Below, in pieces: positions 1 to 12,535 of a stretch of 64,000 nt of DNA; positions within the stretch are counted from its first letter, which is position 1; every line of letters begins with the position of its first letter. This stretch comes from Sinonovacula constricta (Eukaryota > Mollusca > Bivalvia > Cardiida > Solecurtidae): positions 7,410,675 to 7,474,674 of the forward strand of contig CM017568.1 of NCBI GenBank assembly GCA_007844125.1, given 5' to 3'. Position numbers and translations under genes: made by a program. Below the pieces are notes generated by a model. That model did no database searches. It saw only the letters and a list, made by a program, of their open reading frames with translations, and was not told the origin of the DNA.

Positions 1-2170
1 TAAGAAGACATTTTTCGAAACAAAATGTAGTATTTATCTTCGCATTGTTCATATTTTATTTTGGTTTTAAGATTGCCAAAAAAGGCAAACTATTGATTGA
101 TATTTTAAATTCCCTTTAGTATCAGTTTGTCATTTTATTATAACCTTCCTTTTCGTATTCTTTGTGTAGATATGTTAATAGAACTTTAACTGTATTATGT
201 ACATATATAAAAGTAAGGTTGCAATATCCCATTAGTGTTCGAAATAATGATCGCTAAATTCGTTAGAATTCTTTTTGATTCTAAATAAATTAAAGGTATC
301 CCCATTTGACACATTTTAACCAAATTGGCTCGGTAATTAATATGAAAAATATAATTATTTTTTTTTTATTATGCCCTAAAATGCTAGGCATCAAACGGAT
401 TGCGTCAAGCTATTGTTCATAATTTTCATCGAAGTGAAGCACAGCAGCGTGAACCTCTTAGAAACAAATGACAAATAAAAATATTGTTAAATTTAAATAA
501 TAGTCATTGTGGAATTTTAAAGTAAATCGAGATCATGCATTTACTACTTTAGATGACTGATGCTACAACGTTGTTCACCGGAAACCACACCACTAAAAAA
601 ATATAAGAAAATTATCGATAAGTGACATTATTCGTTGCGATCAACACCATGCCGTCCATGCCTCTAGAAAACAACGCCAGGTTTAATAAAATACGTGTGT
701 AGTGCAAATGTGCGTTTGAAAACCGAGCAACGGAATCGTCATAGTATGTTTTACATACCACGTTTTAAACTAAACAATGACTCCCTACAGTAACTGACAG
801 AGCCCTCCACTAATAATGTACTCCATTTATCGTTAATGCTTCAAGTTTCAAGTTAATTACCTTTACATACAAGTAAAATTTAACGTGCGGGTCAGTGTTC
901 ACATACTATTAAACGATATAACTAGTGAACTGGTAATTGCTCATAATCTGTTTGCAAAGCCAGCTGCCAGTCCGTATCACATACTTTATCAGTAATTACT
1001 CTAAAGAGGTAATAGCGTACAAACAAACAAGATATATAATAATCATCATCGACAGCAGCAGCAGCAGCAACAACAACATCGCCATCACAAGCTCTAAAGT
1101 TGTCGGTTGCATCATAAGTATTGATACCAATTTGCTGCCTTTATTTAATATGTAAATAGTTCAATATTTATAATCAAAATTTTTGTTCAATGTTGTATTC
1201 TTCACTTCTCATAACGACGAAAACTCACTGTTTAAATGCTCATCTTTGGCATAATTTGACAATGTGTACACTCATTGTAGAACGTGGAAATAATGAGTTT
1301 ATGTATATAGCGTATAGTTCCGACAAGAAAGCTTTCACCGATTTACAACATGCCTTTTTAAAAACGTGCATATCGACCCCAGCAAACGTTAAATAATTAT
1401 ACACGAATCATCATGCAATCATTCGTCATCAAGTCAAGCTGAGCGTCAGGCAATTGTATCCCACACATTGTATGACTGTTGGTGCAAATCTTGCAACTGT
1501 AGTGCCGATAAAATGTCTCAATTGTATAAGTTGTACATACTGTGTTTGGGACAAACTATACCTAGCCGTCTGTTTTAAACAGCCATTGTCCCCCTTCCCA
1601 TTTATTTCCCTGAGAAAAGTTTACATTACACTTTTAATCTCTATAATCTCACAGGAAATTTGCATCAAAGCCAACTGACAATGTGGACAAAAGTCAAATA
1701 AAATAACCCAGAAATTATCTTATTTTGGCAAAAAAGCGTTAAATCTTACACTATCTTATAGAAGATTTACTTTAGGGATAATGGAGGATATGGGCGAAAA
1801 TAGCGTAGGAATAGGATCTATTGTTATTGATTTGATAATATCATGTATGATCAACAGTGCGTGGGCAACTGCTTATTTGAAATTCCACAAGTAGCCTTGT
1901 GTGCGGATATTATAGGGTAAAGGAAGCGATTTTATTTATATTAAATATTGTTTTGTTGCCATTGCAAATATTGTACAACTGGACCCCCCCCCCTCTTTAC
2001 AAGAGCTTCCTTACAGTGAACAAAAATAGAAATGAGTTTTTGTCATATTTTCCAAGTATCCAGCGGGTTTTCATATTTGATTTTTAATATATGAGTACAG
2101 GCATCTTAGACACAACTAAAAGCTTCACCGTGGTTGTTTTAAAAGTAGAATTGTCTGTCAACACACTCAC
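1..2170. other. no gene recognised
   Basis: AT-rich sequence with only short chance ORFs. A CAG then CAA run (about 1052-1079) and a C-run at about 1985-1995 are the only structured spots. Confidence 0.6.
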
Positions 2171-2178
2171 GCGCGCGC

Positions 2179-2234
<56 letters not shown>

Positions 2235-2249
2235 CACACACAAACACAC
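2171..2249. repeat. (CA)n microsatellite with GCGC lead
   Basis: GCGCGCGCGG is followed by about 26 uninterrupted AC units and then AACACACACAAACACAC. Alternating purine-pyrimidine over nearly 80 bases. Confidence 0.95.
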
Positions 2250-3165
2250 AATCAAGTAATCGAGTTACTTAGAAGGTTCAGCAGAGATGCCTGAGGTTAA
2301 GCTGACACAGACCGAAAGTACCCAACCCTATCAAATGGAAATATTGTTACCAGACACTTATAATTACAGGACATCCGCGATAAAATACCTGTCAGAATTT
2401 TAATGGCAGTATATCGTGTCAGTAACAATGAATATGATTAGTTTCATTTATCAATAATGCATTGTACCAGGCACGGGAACCACGTGTGATATAACAATTT
2501 CCCGAGTTTCATGTCAAAATCGAGTTTTTATCCTTAGCAAATCAAGCAATCTGCATTAAAGTTCTGATGACAACGTTTGATGTGGAAAGTTAAATCTTTT
2601 TTTCTCTAGAATCATTGTTTAAACATATCTAAGTTAAGTTTATTTAAGTTTATCATCTTACAAACATCTTTTTGTAGTTTACTTGTCTTCCAGTTCATAC
2701 TTGAAGCAGATCTTTTGTCTGAATTGGCCTATATTGATTTTTCGATGTTACGTTTCATAGGCATGAAACACACTCACAAAACTTCGTTGTTGTCATTTAA
2801 TTCATCCAATAAGGGTTGTTGCGTGTATTTTCCTTGATTGATATAAAACGTGGGTTCCCCAATCCCATCTACACATGAACATGATGCTTCAACCCATAAA
2901 CACTTCTTCTCTTGTCATTTTATTTTTTTATCAAAGTATTTAATTTCATTTACCATCAAGAATTTTGTGTAGTTGTTCAGTTAAAAAAATTACCTATCCC
3001 TCTTCCAAATGCAATGTGGACATTAATTTAATTTAATTTATTAAATTACCTCACTACTATCTTGTAATAACGTTATAACTTAAGGTCTTATAATTCGTCA
3101 TCACTTGGACAGTATTGTTTCAAATATATGTTTCTTTTATCACTGCATGCATTGTAAAGAACATA

Positions 3166-3388
3166 CCAGGAAGTGACAGATTACAGATCTGTAAAACCGG
3201 TTTAAGCACCTCTGTCGATCGCTTTTGACGACTGACCGTTTCAGTCGGTAACTGTTTGGTTTGCTCTATATCTCTCTTAATGCCTCACAAGACTTGTCGC
3301 TACTTTTTGCTTTCTTGTGAATACCGTTTTCCAGTGCCTTTTCAGTTTAAGGTTATGTTGCAAAACTCATAGGACATTGTCAGATTTC
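3166..3388 (+). repeat. R1 interspersed element copy
   Basis: R1 is defined here from ten similar segments. It starts CCAGGAAGTG, has a CAGTCGG/CCGACTG hairpin region, then GGTAACTG, GTTTGCTC and a TCATAGGAC..TTGTCATATT end. This copy is diverged throughout but complete. Confidence 0.7.
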
Positions 3389-4198
3389 AATACAAGCAGA
3401 AAAAATAGCAGCAAAATGATATCGAACAAAATCACACACACACATCTTAGGTATTAAATTAATCAGCACCGTGCATATTGATTATGTAGGAAGAAAATAA
3501 TTAAATTAAATCTTATTCATTAAGTTTCTACTACATGATTGCTAAAAACAAAGTTCAGAATCAAGCGCAAAATATCAATAGATTACATAGAAATAGTGAT
3601 TTAATCTTTCTAAATGAGAAGCTCGATACGTATTTCCTAGTTTACATTTAACGGAAATTAACAGAAAAACAACAACGACTTCATAAAACAACGACAACAC
3701 AAAATACAAAGACAACATATACTATTGAGACAAGAATTGGAGAGGTAAGGCCACTTTAATCGAGCGCTTTGAAAACAAAAATGCATTATTATCTGATAAC
3801 TGTTACTGAAAAAAGTATGTGTTTTGTAGGTTTATTTTATTGCCTTGGTCCGCACACGATGAAAACAGAAATAAAGAATAATCGCTTAATCCTCTACAGT
3901 ACACAACTATAAATCAACCGGCGTGAAAGTACAAATTAAGATATTACTTTTATTTTTTAAAAATATCTTAATGCAATAGAACAGTATATGCTTTAACTAA
4001 AATCTGACAAATAAATAATAAATAACTGCAACAATTGCGTGAGTCGCATTAAATATCGTAAAACGATTACTTAAATATTTTAATGCATTACCTAGCGGCA
4101 GAAAAAATATCGAGACCTGCACATATGATGATGTTACTAAATTTGCAAACAATTGTTTTTCATAGACAGAATCACTTGGCATCGTCTGTGGTAGTGGA

Positions 4199-4275
4199 TT
4201 ATGCCAGGCGATAACAGCAAGCTATACAAAGTGACGGCACTTGCTTTAAATACACACGGACATCTGAAGGATTGT
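4199..4275 (+). mobile_element. SINE family A, old degenerate tail
   Basis: ATTATGCCAGGCGATAACAG, GCTATACAAAGTGACGGCAC and ACACGGACATCT match the equivalent words of the family A body in order, with many differences. An AAT array follows directly. Confidence 0.5.
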
Positions 4276-4283
4276 TAGTGACA

Positions 4284-4360
<77 letters not shown>
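4284..4360. repeat. (AAT)n microsatellite
   Basis: An uninterrupted AAT/ATA trinucleotide run of about 77 bases, next to the SINE tail relic and probably seeded by it. Confidence 0.95.
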
Positions 4361-4361
<1 letters not shown>

Positions 4362-4870
4362 CAATTACAATTATCGTAATAATTTAGAATTTGTTAATGT
4401 TGGCTGTACATTTGAAATGTAGTATCCAACTATTTGCTTTTTTATCAAACAACCAAACGATAAGTTTAATCATCAAGGTACTCCGTTCTGACGTCGATAT
4501 CTATTTTAGGCAGAACCAGCATGTTTATTTATAGATTTCGTAAGCATGATAATTTAGAGTGATTTTGTCCCGGCTAGTACTGTCTCACGCTTGGCGTAGT
4601 AGTCTTTACTGAGACCAAAGTATGAGTTCGAATTGTGACCAATTTCCTTTTGAACAGTGATAAGATATTGATACCTGTGTTTGATAAGAGCAAATTGTCG
4701 GAATTCACCTTTAACATTACATTGCTTCACATCTTCTTTTATTACAATACATAACACACCAACACTACATTTAATCAGAACTGATTAGATACTGATTTTC
4801 TGAAGAAGAAAAAAACCTGACCACATGTTCTTTGATAACATTTTTATACTGGGAATATACATATTCGTAA

Positions 4871-5042
4871 TTGCCGACTGACCTGTTCCAAGGCGGTAAC
4901 TGTCGGGTTTGCTCTTTTCCTTAAATGACTCATCACAAATTTGTTCCTACTTTTCGCTTGGCTTGCATGTGAAATACCTTTGTTCTGTGCCTTTTCGGAG
5001 TTTGGTATATGTTGCAATACTCATAGGACTTTGTCATATATT
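4871..5042 (+). repeat. R1 copy
   Basis: TTGCCGACTGACCTGTTCC, GGCGGTAACTGTCGGG, then TACTCATAGGACTTTGTC. The part left of the hairpin is missing. Confidence 0.75.
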
Positions 5043-6745
5043 CTTATTGTAATATGTGGAGGTAGCACGGAACACCATAGACCGGTCTAGTACTCTCTAT
5101 CTCTTTCGCTGGATTAAACATCTAATCCACCTACCCACAATTCAATTTTGCCACTACCTCAAGCGACTCCGTTATCGGATTAATAAGTCTCTAAAGGTTA
5201 TCACAGCAATTTTTTCTGATCTGTTACATATATATCTAGTTATTGAGTTAGGCGTCGAAACGGTTTTTACGTGTTTAACAACTCATAAAAGTACAAATCA
5301 ATATTGTCCTTGTGCAATAAACGTCGTTAGCATGGTGTTGTTAGAAAATTGATTTCGCATTGTGTGTATGGTTGTGGTGTACAAAATACTTTCGACTAAT
5401 GCGATGATAAATGACTCGATGATAACTTAAAGGAATGTTAATGGGATAATTGCTGGCTATTGTTTTAGTGTATTTACCAGCTTGCAGCTTAAACGACAAC
5501 GATACTTACTTAAATGAATAAAGCAGAAAACGGTTTGCTTATGTGTGTGTGTGTGTGTGTGACAATGTAAATATCGGTGTTTGCAGAATAGTTCAGAAAC
5601 AAAATAGGAAATCAAGCACGAAAGTCTGTTTGTCCACGAAACAATTAACGAGTTATCAATTATTAAATAAATGGTTTCCCAATATCTATAAAATAGTATA
5701 TCTGTAAGAAATACAAATTCGAGAATATATTTTAATCGACTGTTTAAGTGAACAAAGATTTTGTATGTCACTTACATATAAATATGTAGTGCTACACATT
5801 TGTACGATGCAATTGATAGTCTGAAATGTATATGTCAAATTTACTGGAAATAATTATTTATACCCAAAGTAAAATCATACATAACATTAGTTCCATTAGT
5901 ATTCTAAATAAATATCTACTAAAAGCTGTATTTGTAGTTTCTACCGATCACATCATTGCGGAATCAATACCTATTCGAACAGGCCATAACGTACATGGTA
6001 TTGTAGAGAGAGAGCCTTAATTGTCATATTCTTTCAGGGCGACATCGCGATTTCTATATGAATGGAGATGGGAATGTACTAAACATATCTCAATCTCCCC
6101 CGGGAAGTGCTTGGTTAAACTGGTTTCAACACTCCAGATTGTTCATTTAGTTTACTGACCTTTACAAATGTCTTTATTCTGTATTCTCATAGAGTATCGT
6201 TTCAAGAGTTTGTCACTTTTTCAGATATGGAGTTACCTGTGTCTCGTGCTTAGTCAGATTTCAATTTATCTTGTAAAGCTCGTACGCCTTTTGGCATATT
6301 TTCTTATCCAGATCAATGCTATAAGACGTTAGTGTCTTAATAGCAGAGACATATAAGCCCAGTGATGGAATTGTGTATGTCATAAGAATAAACAAATTAT
6401 TACCTTTCTTAGTTTTCAGGATGCGTACATTGCTGAAATTCAGTAAAGAAGTCTATGAAGAGAACATTTATGAACATTTATTATTACCAGTACAATGTGT
6501 TTAAACTATTTTCCTCATACCTGGACATAATTTTGTTACTCACTTTATAAAAAACAACACTGCAGACGTATCAGAAATTATATTAATTATTTTCATAATT
6601 TTTCAAAGATTTAATATAAATTTTAAAAATTTTACAATATCAATGTACATCATCGAGATAAACACAAATATTTTGTTGTTGTAAATTCTATGTGTATCAT
6701 GCATAGGAAAATGAATTTTCCTTGTATAGGAAAACAATTACATAA
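5043..6745. other. intergenic, no gene recognised
   Basis: Contains a short GT run and ORFs of up to 104 codons with no motif, splice context or composition suggesting coding. Confidence 0.55.
5540..5561. repeat. (GT)n short run
   Basis: Ten GT units. Confidence 0.9.
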
Positions 6746-6842
6746 TTATTATTATTATTTATTTATTTATTTATTTATTTATTCATTCATTCATTCATTC
6801 TTTCATTCATTCATTCATTCATTCATTCATTCATTCATTCAT

Positions 6843-6877
<35 letters not shown>

Positions 6878-6880
6878 TTA
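6746..6880. repeat. tetranucleotide array ATTT-ATTC-ATTT
   Basis: Blocks of ATT, TTTA, then TTCA for about 60 bases (one TTTC interruption), then TTTA again. The C-containing variant is confined to the centre. Confidence 0.95.
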
Positions 6881-7133
6881 TACAAGGTTATTGACGAATA
6901 ACAAAATACTGAGATGTCTGTATTTCTCTATATTTACTGTTCTTTATCTGTTTGACAAATTAGTTGTGTTTGATTATTTTAACACAAAAGACCATGTCAA
7001 ATCGTTATTGAAGGTACACCATTGAGTTTGAGAAATTTATTGTCGTATATCCAAAATAAATATGGATATATAAAAGATAAACAAAGTTTAGGTGGTTTTA
7101 AAGAAAATTGTGCTTTTTATTTCCGCAACTAGC

Positions 7134-7341
7134 CTGGCGACCTCAACGTTAACCTCAGAGATATAAAAGTCATTGCCGTGATTTGCAAAACATAATTGTC
7201 TCCGTTTATTTTCAATGTATTTTTAGAACATTTGACACTGACTGGCAGATATAAAACATAATGATTTGGATTAAATATCAATTGTAACGTAATCTGATGT
7301 CTAATTTGGAACAAAATTCTGAAAGTAAATATATATAACAA
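7134..7341 (-). pseudogene. exon-like fragment, paralogous set copy at 7.1 kb (frameshifted)
   Basis: This is the counterpart of the 22.5-kb fragment. The frame LYLPVSVKCSKNTLKINGDN is followed, one base out of frame, by NHGNDFYISEVNVEVA. The donor position reads CAG|GCTAGT instead of CAG|GTACGA. Both the frame break and the lost GT mark it as a decayed copy. An R1 repeat lies immediately to its right. Confidence 0.4.
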
Positions 7342-7345
7342 ATTA

Positions 7346-7517
7346 TTATGAGTATTGCAACGTTAAGTGAAATTTTAAAACGTACTGGGCAAATGTATTC
7401 ACGTGCCTTTTGAGTGTAAGGGTACAAAATAAAACTGACGAGCCATTATACAATAAAAAGCAAACCCAGCGACTACCGCCTTGCAACAGACAGTCGACAA
7501 ACAGACCGATTAGGTAA
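7346..7517 (-). repeat. R1 copy
   Basis: Reverse orientation: TATGAGTATTGCAAC at the left, ACTACCGCCTTGCAACAG and AGTCGACAAACAGACCGATT at the right. Strongly diverged in the middle. It abuts the exon-like fragment at 7.1 kb. Confidence 0.65.
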
Positions 7518-7575
7518 AATTACAAGTTTGTTATTAGGTAAAATTAGGTAAAATTACAAGTTTGTTATTAGGTTT
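7509..7575. repeat. short tandem duplication
   Basis: AGGTAAAATTACAAGTTTGT occurs twice with an extra AGGTAAAATT between. Confidence 0.85.
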
Positions 7576-7804
7576 GTTTTCTCAAAAAGGTCCACAAAAC
7601 AGGTCAATAGACTGTAAGAAAAAATATACGTCCCTTGTAGTGTCCAAGATAGAGTACTAGCATCAGGATACGGCGAAAATAAAACAAGGAGTTTATGATT
7701 GTAAAAAAAAGCGACTTGTTTAGCATCATGCATTTACACGAACACTACGTTTTGGTCTGAACGTTCCCCATGTTTAGGTCGGCAACAGTCAGCATTAGCG
7801 AAAA

Positions 7805-7920
7805 CAAACACACCCTCTCTGATATGTGACAGACTGTTGAGTAAATTGCTCGACGCACTAGAAAAAACAGTGAATAGGCACTCGAAAACAGCTCACTTCA
7901 AATAAAACTGTCATTGTATG
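7805..7920. repeat. flank shared with 23.3 kb (segmental duplication)
   Basis: The words GTGAC..ACTGTTGAGTA, then GAATAGGCACTC, then CAGCTCACTTCAAA recur in the same order at about 23265-23365. With the exon-like copies at 7.1 and 22.5 kb this makes a colinear block. The 23-kb version is lengthened by a SINE tail at 22859-23010. Confidence 0.45.
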
Positions 7921-7930
7921 ATTTTCATCA

Positions 7931-10900
7931 CTAATGATAGCCCTTGTGAGAGACTGTTCTGTGATGAACCTTTGTGAGAGTCACTGTATATGGAGATAAT
8001 ATTTTTCGTAATGTCTCCGTTAATTCTGATTCCTAGCAAACGACGAATGCAAAACATATTCTTCATTTGTTTTGCTGGTGTATCGATCAAATGTTCATTT
8101 ATTTAGTACACTTTGCGGAGGTTTGGTCATACGTCTTCTTGTATTTTGGTCATAAAATAGTGCAGTCGATATAAAATATCTCTTTACATGGCTTAATTAT
8201 TCTAAATTGTTTGGTTTGATTTCTATGATTATGAGAAGAGTGAATACTCTCTAAATGTTTGTCTGCAGTCAATTGTCAATGTTAAACTTTGTGGAAAGCT
8301 TAATTATCGATCTGCCCTTCATGTTGTCTAACCATATGTTTACAAAATATAACATATAAGACATGTCAAAATGGACGATCCTTTGAATTAGCGGTATGGC
8401 TCGAAGAGATAAATACAACTACATGTAGTACTAATTTAGGTGTGTACACGCAGTAGATGCAGGCACTAATGTCTAATTCAAAATAGCCACAGTTGCTTTC
8501 TTTCGATATCCTCTTTTATTTTCCATCTTAAAATTTTAACGTATTCAGGCTTGTTAGTATGTCCTGTGTTTGTACTCATGTTCAAAAAGGGTTGAGTTGT
8601 TGCATTTTCCACTTACTTTTAACATAATCTTCAATGTTCTGGCTGTTCTGGCTGTTCTGCCAAAGGATATTGTATATTAACTCCACGCTTGTTTAGTTTA
8701 TCAGTCTTTTACTATCAAAACCATAATCCTGATTGAACGTCATGCGTCTTAATACACCTTTTACAGTATAATAAATTGCAGCAATTTCCTGTTCTTTTCT
8801 TATCGAGATTTCCTTCCGTGCAAACCGAAAGATCCATTCATGGTTGTTGTTTGCACGCTGGTGTGTTTTCACGTGATGAATTTCTTCATTTTTGTCCTTG
8901 AGTCATGAAATTATTTATGTTACTACCAATTCTGAGCTTGGAAACAACATAATCAGTTATAACATGTCGACACTTTATATGGAGCATTTAGTTTAGAAAC
9001 TTTAAACAAAAGTAAGCGATCAATATAAGGATAGGTAACGTTATCATGCAAATAATTCTAATTGTCATTTTGTCGTTTGTCGAGTTTAGGTGATGTGTTA
9101 GAGAAGAGCGTTTGCTCATTTGCTCATGTTAACTTGATAAAATAATTAGTTGAACTTAAACCTGCCATGGCATAAAGTAAAGCGTGACATGTAATGTAAT
9201 GCAATGTCATGTCATGTCATGTAATGTTATGTAATGCAATGCAATGTCATGTCATGTCACGTCACGTCAGGTCACGTCACGCCATGTATGTATGCATGTA
9301 CGCATGTATATATAATTCATATAACAATATCTAGCCTCTGTTCTGGGGGTATTTGGGCATAACTGATGCACAAACCTATACTTTTACTAAAGTAAAGGTT
9401 GTTAGACAGGACAAATCGTGAAATATAACACTTAAAATGTCCATTATTTGCAAATCTATAAATAAGCACGACGGGGATTTCAGCTAACTAATGATATTGA
9501 CGTCAGAGCCAATTACAAAATCATATAATGTGAACTAAAATGTAAGTGGTCACGGGGTTTTCTTAATTTAAAAATAGCTAATTGTGCAGCGTGGCTCGGA
9601 TAAGAAATACACTTTAGTAAGGACAAATTGGGTGTAATGCTTTACTTTTAACATGAATATAGGGCACCAGTAAACAACATTTCGATGAACATTTACAGGT
9701 AACAATTTGTTTGATTGCACAAGATACATAAACTTGGTCCAAACGGTCGGACACCATCTTTAATATTTAATTTTATATGCTTAATTGTTTCATTTTTATT
9801 TATATTAATCATTTTATTAAGATTTTAACAAAAGATCATGTAACAAAATGGTTAAAATCCAGAGGCGGAGACCTTTGTGTGATGACATTCTGTCCACATC
9901 GACTCAAACTAAATCCAACAGGCCTTATTTGCTCACTGTACTAACAACCCTTTTTATTGATCACTAAAAGGTCATGTTATGCATTTATACGTTCATATAA
10001 AATGGAACAATAACCTCATTCTTTAAACGAGAGTGCCTCCCAGAGCCAATATTGACAATAAACGACATGGTGTCCGATAAGTGTTTGTATTGCTAAAATA
10101 ATGAGCTTAATCTATCACCATTTCGAAATGTATATAGTCTCATTGTTCATTCCAATTTCTAAATGCAAATTTAAACACAAATGAGTAAAGTGTAACTGAT
10201 GTCACACACTTTCGCAAAAAATAGCAAGAAGTCAATATTTTCAAACTGGTTTAAACAAAATAACCCATTGTGAAAGTGGAAAGCAAGTTCACTTTCGGCT
10301 GATTAATGCGACCCAGTTTGTATAGTATGCATGTTCAGTCCAACTGGGCCAATGAACGTCATAAAACCAAAAATGTGCATTATATTGAAAGAAAAGATAT
10401 CCTGGTTTACCAATACAATTTAACTTTTTCATGGATAAGGCCAAAACAGTCAGCACAGAGGCGTATGCATGTGTACCGAGTGCGCTAAATAGCATGGTTC
10501 ATATAAGATGCAGCTGAACCAACCAATGCATATATCCATGCGTATCACTGTCTAGTAAACATATACTTAAAAACAAACTTTTTGCATTCACTATTATGAT
10601 ATTAAGGACGCTCACATATTACATTGTACATGAGAGACAACTCTGGCAATCAAAACGCTTGCCTTTTTCTAAGTTAACTAGCGGATTTAAATATCACCAA
10701 TATGCAGAAAGTGTGTACATGGTGGATCTAGGTGGCTAACGGGGTCGGAGCGGGGTCTGTTCCCCTTCAAACAGTCAGAAAATACTTTCCATGAAGGTAT
10801 TTTGTAATATTTCAGGGTGTCACATCTTAGGACACTAGTGGTATTATTGTCACAGATAAGACGAGAAACCCGTATTTACACCTAAATTGTCTTGAAAAAT

Positions 10901-10938
10901 GCATTGAAATTAAACTATTTGTGTAAGGATATTTAACC
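7931..10938. other. intergenic, no gene recognised
   Basis: Apart from the pentanucleotide array at 9.2 kb and a single TGACGTCA at 9498, I see nothing structured. TTCTGGCTG is tripled near 8637-8660. Confidence 0.55.
9186..9300. repeat. degenerate pentanucleotide array (ATGTC / ATGTA / ACGTC)
   Basis: CATGTAATGTAATGCAATGT passes into CATGT repeats and then CACGTCACGTCAGGTCACG, ending in ATGTATGTATGC. The variant changes stepwise along the array. Confidence 0.9.
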
Positions 10939-11028
10939 AAGTCCTATGAGCATTGCACCGTATACCAAACTCTGTAAGGCACAGGACAAAGGTTTTAAAC
11001 ATGCAAACACGCACTTCCTGATGGGTTT
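10939..11028 (-). repeat. R1 copy, internally deleted
   Basis: AGTCCTATGAGCATTGCACC and GCACAGGACAAAGG are joined almost directly to CACGCACTTCCTGATGG; the hairpin region is missing. Confidence 0.75.
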
Positions 11029-11049
11029 CTTAAATGCAAGCAATGAAAA

Positions 11050-11140
11050 GAAAACCGATCTATTTGAATACAAAATGTCCAAGCGCTGATGTTTTCTTTA
11101 ATAATTTATGACGAAAGTAGTGACGTCATTGACACATAAT
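11050..11140. repeat. segment similar to 12.24-12.32 kb (local duplication)
   Basis: AAAATGTCCAAGCGCTGAT and TGACGTCATTGAC match the AAGCGCTGAT and TGACGTCATAAATG words at 12249-12292. Both follow an R1 copy, so R1 plus flank appears twice about 1.2 kb apart. Confidence 0.45.
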
Positions 11141-11865
11141 GTCCACATTGTGTTTAGAAAAGAATATGGTATTATTTTGATAAGAAAAACTACACAAAAC
11201 AGCTGATTATAAGTGAAATTAACTTTTTGAATCAAGAACAAACTCGACCAGAGAATAATAAACGGTTGTAACATTCTGTTCATGTGAAGATGGTATTCAA
11301 AATGGCGGCTGTCGAAAACTTGTAATCTCTGTTTAAGAAATCCCTGATGGAGTTGAACAATCAATATTGCAAAAACAAATCCATTGTAGATTTTGGCATG
11401 ATAACATCTTTGGCTCTTGAGACTTCGGCTAGTCGACTGTATTGCCGTTATTATGAAATTGTGAAACGATGACGAGAAAACGCCAAAATTAGCGTTTAAT
11501 CTTATAATTTTGTTTTATTTTTTCTGAAAGAATACTAAAATATTTTTCTCATTTCTTTGTTTAGTTACACAATGTATATCTAAGAAGTTGTTTCAGAAGA
11601 AACTATCTTCCGGTATTTGTTTTGACTTTTTCTACCCCACAAATTATCACACCTAATTACTGTCCCGATCTCCTTATCAAAATAGATCCCTAGAGATCAC
11701 CCACCTGATAGATAGAGCAAATAAAGTGCCTCAGCCAATACATATTCAGCATATATGGTAGTGAATGAAACTGGTAGCAGAAGCGCTAATTCATGAATAG
11801 GTAAATAAGAAAAGGCCCTATCAAAGTTTTTACAGATATTTAAATTTTATCTACCTGCAGACCAA

Positions 11866-12035
11866 GGCAAACAATGTAAATGTAAATGTGACAAAAAACA
11901 CAGAGACAAGACATAACACATAAAAAGAAAAACCATCAGTTACCGCCTTGGAACGGTCAGTCGGCAAAAGGGCCGACTGGGGTGTTTAAACCTGGTTTGT
12001 ATAGCGCTTCAACCTCGCACTTCCTGAAGGTTTTT
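11866..12035 (-). repeat. R1 copy with best-preserved hairpin
   Basis: GTTACCGCCTTGGAACGG precedes a perfect 8-base stem CAGTCGGC/GCCGACTG (11958-11965 and 11972-11979) with a 6-base loop. Then GGGGTGTTTAAACCTGG and CCTCGCACTTCCTGAAGG. Confidence 0.8.
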
Positions 12036-12281
12036 CTATCAAACAAACAGTGTAAATAAAAATATCCCGTCAAAGTGAAACAACTAACAGTAAGCACCTG
12101 CATCGGGCGTTAAAATAGATATAATGAACTTATGTACATACATGATAACTAGTAATAAAACAACATATGTACAGTATGTACCGTAGATAAAAGCCTCGGC
12201 AACCAAAAAGTTCCAAATGAGAGAGTAGTTTCAAATAAAATGAAGCAGTACAAGCGCTGATATATTATAAGAACAATATAA

Positions 12282-12306
12282 TGACGTCATAAATGCCATG
12301 ACGTCA
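12282..12306. promoter_or_regulatory. paired CRE palindromes
   Basis: Two perfect TGACGTCA sites (12282-12289 and 12299-12306). The similar segment at 11.1 kb has one (11121-11128). These are potential CREB/ATF sites with no gene identified next to them; the motif is short and may be chance within a repeat. Confidence 0.3.
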
Positions 12307-12381
12307 TATGCCAAAAAAAGTCAAAAGTGAAATGTAAAAAATCAACAAAATAAAACGTAGTATTGTTTAGAGTTAATACGT

Positions 12382-12535
12382 TTAAAAAAAAAACATCATA
12401 AACGCCGAGGATTTATCCGCAGTTGACATATTATATATGATAAAGGTACAAAAAATCCCGATGTTATACCTACTGTGCAATCTCACGTAAAGGGTATGGA
12501 GACTGCTCACGTTGTCCCACCTATATACGGCACGA
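12382..12535 (-). CDS. weak exon-like segment
   Basis: On the - strand a long pyrimidine tract ending CATCTCTCCAG gives a good acceptor with the first exon base at 12535. It is followed by an open frame RAVYRWDNVSSLHTLYVRL through NMSTADKSSAF to a stop in a T-run. The sequence looks more protein-like than its surroundings, but there is no donor and no recognised family. Confidence 0.25.
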
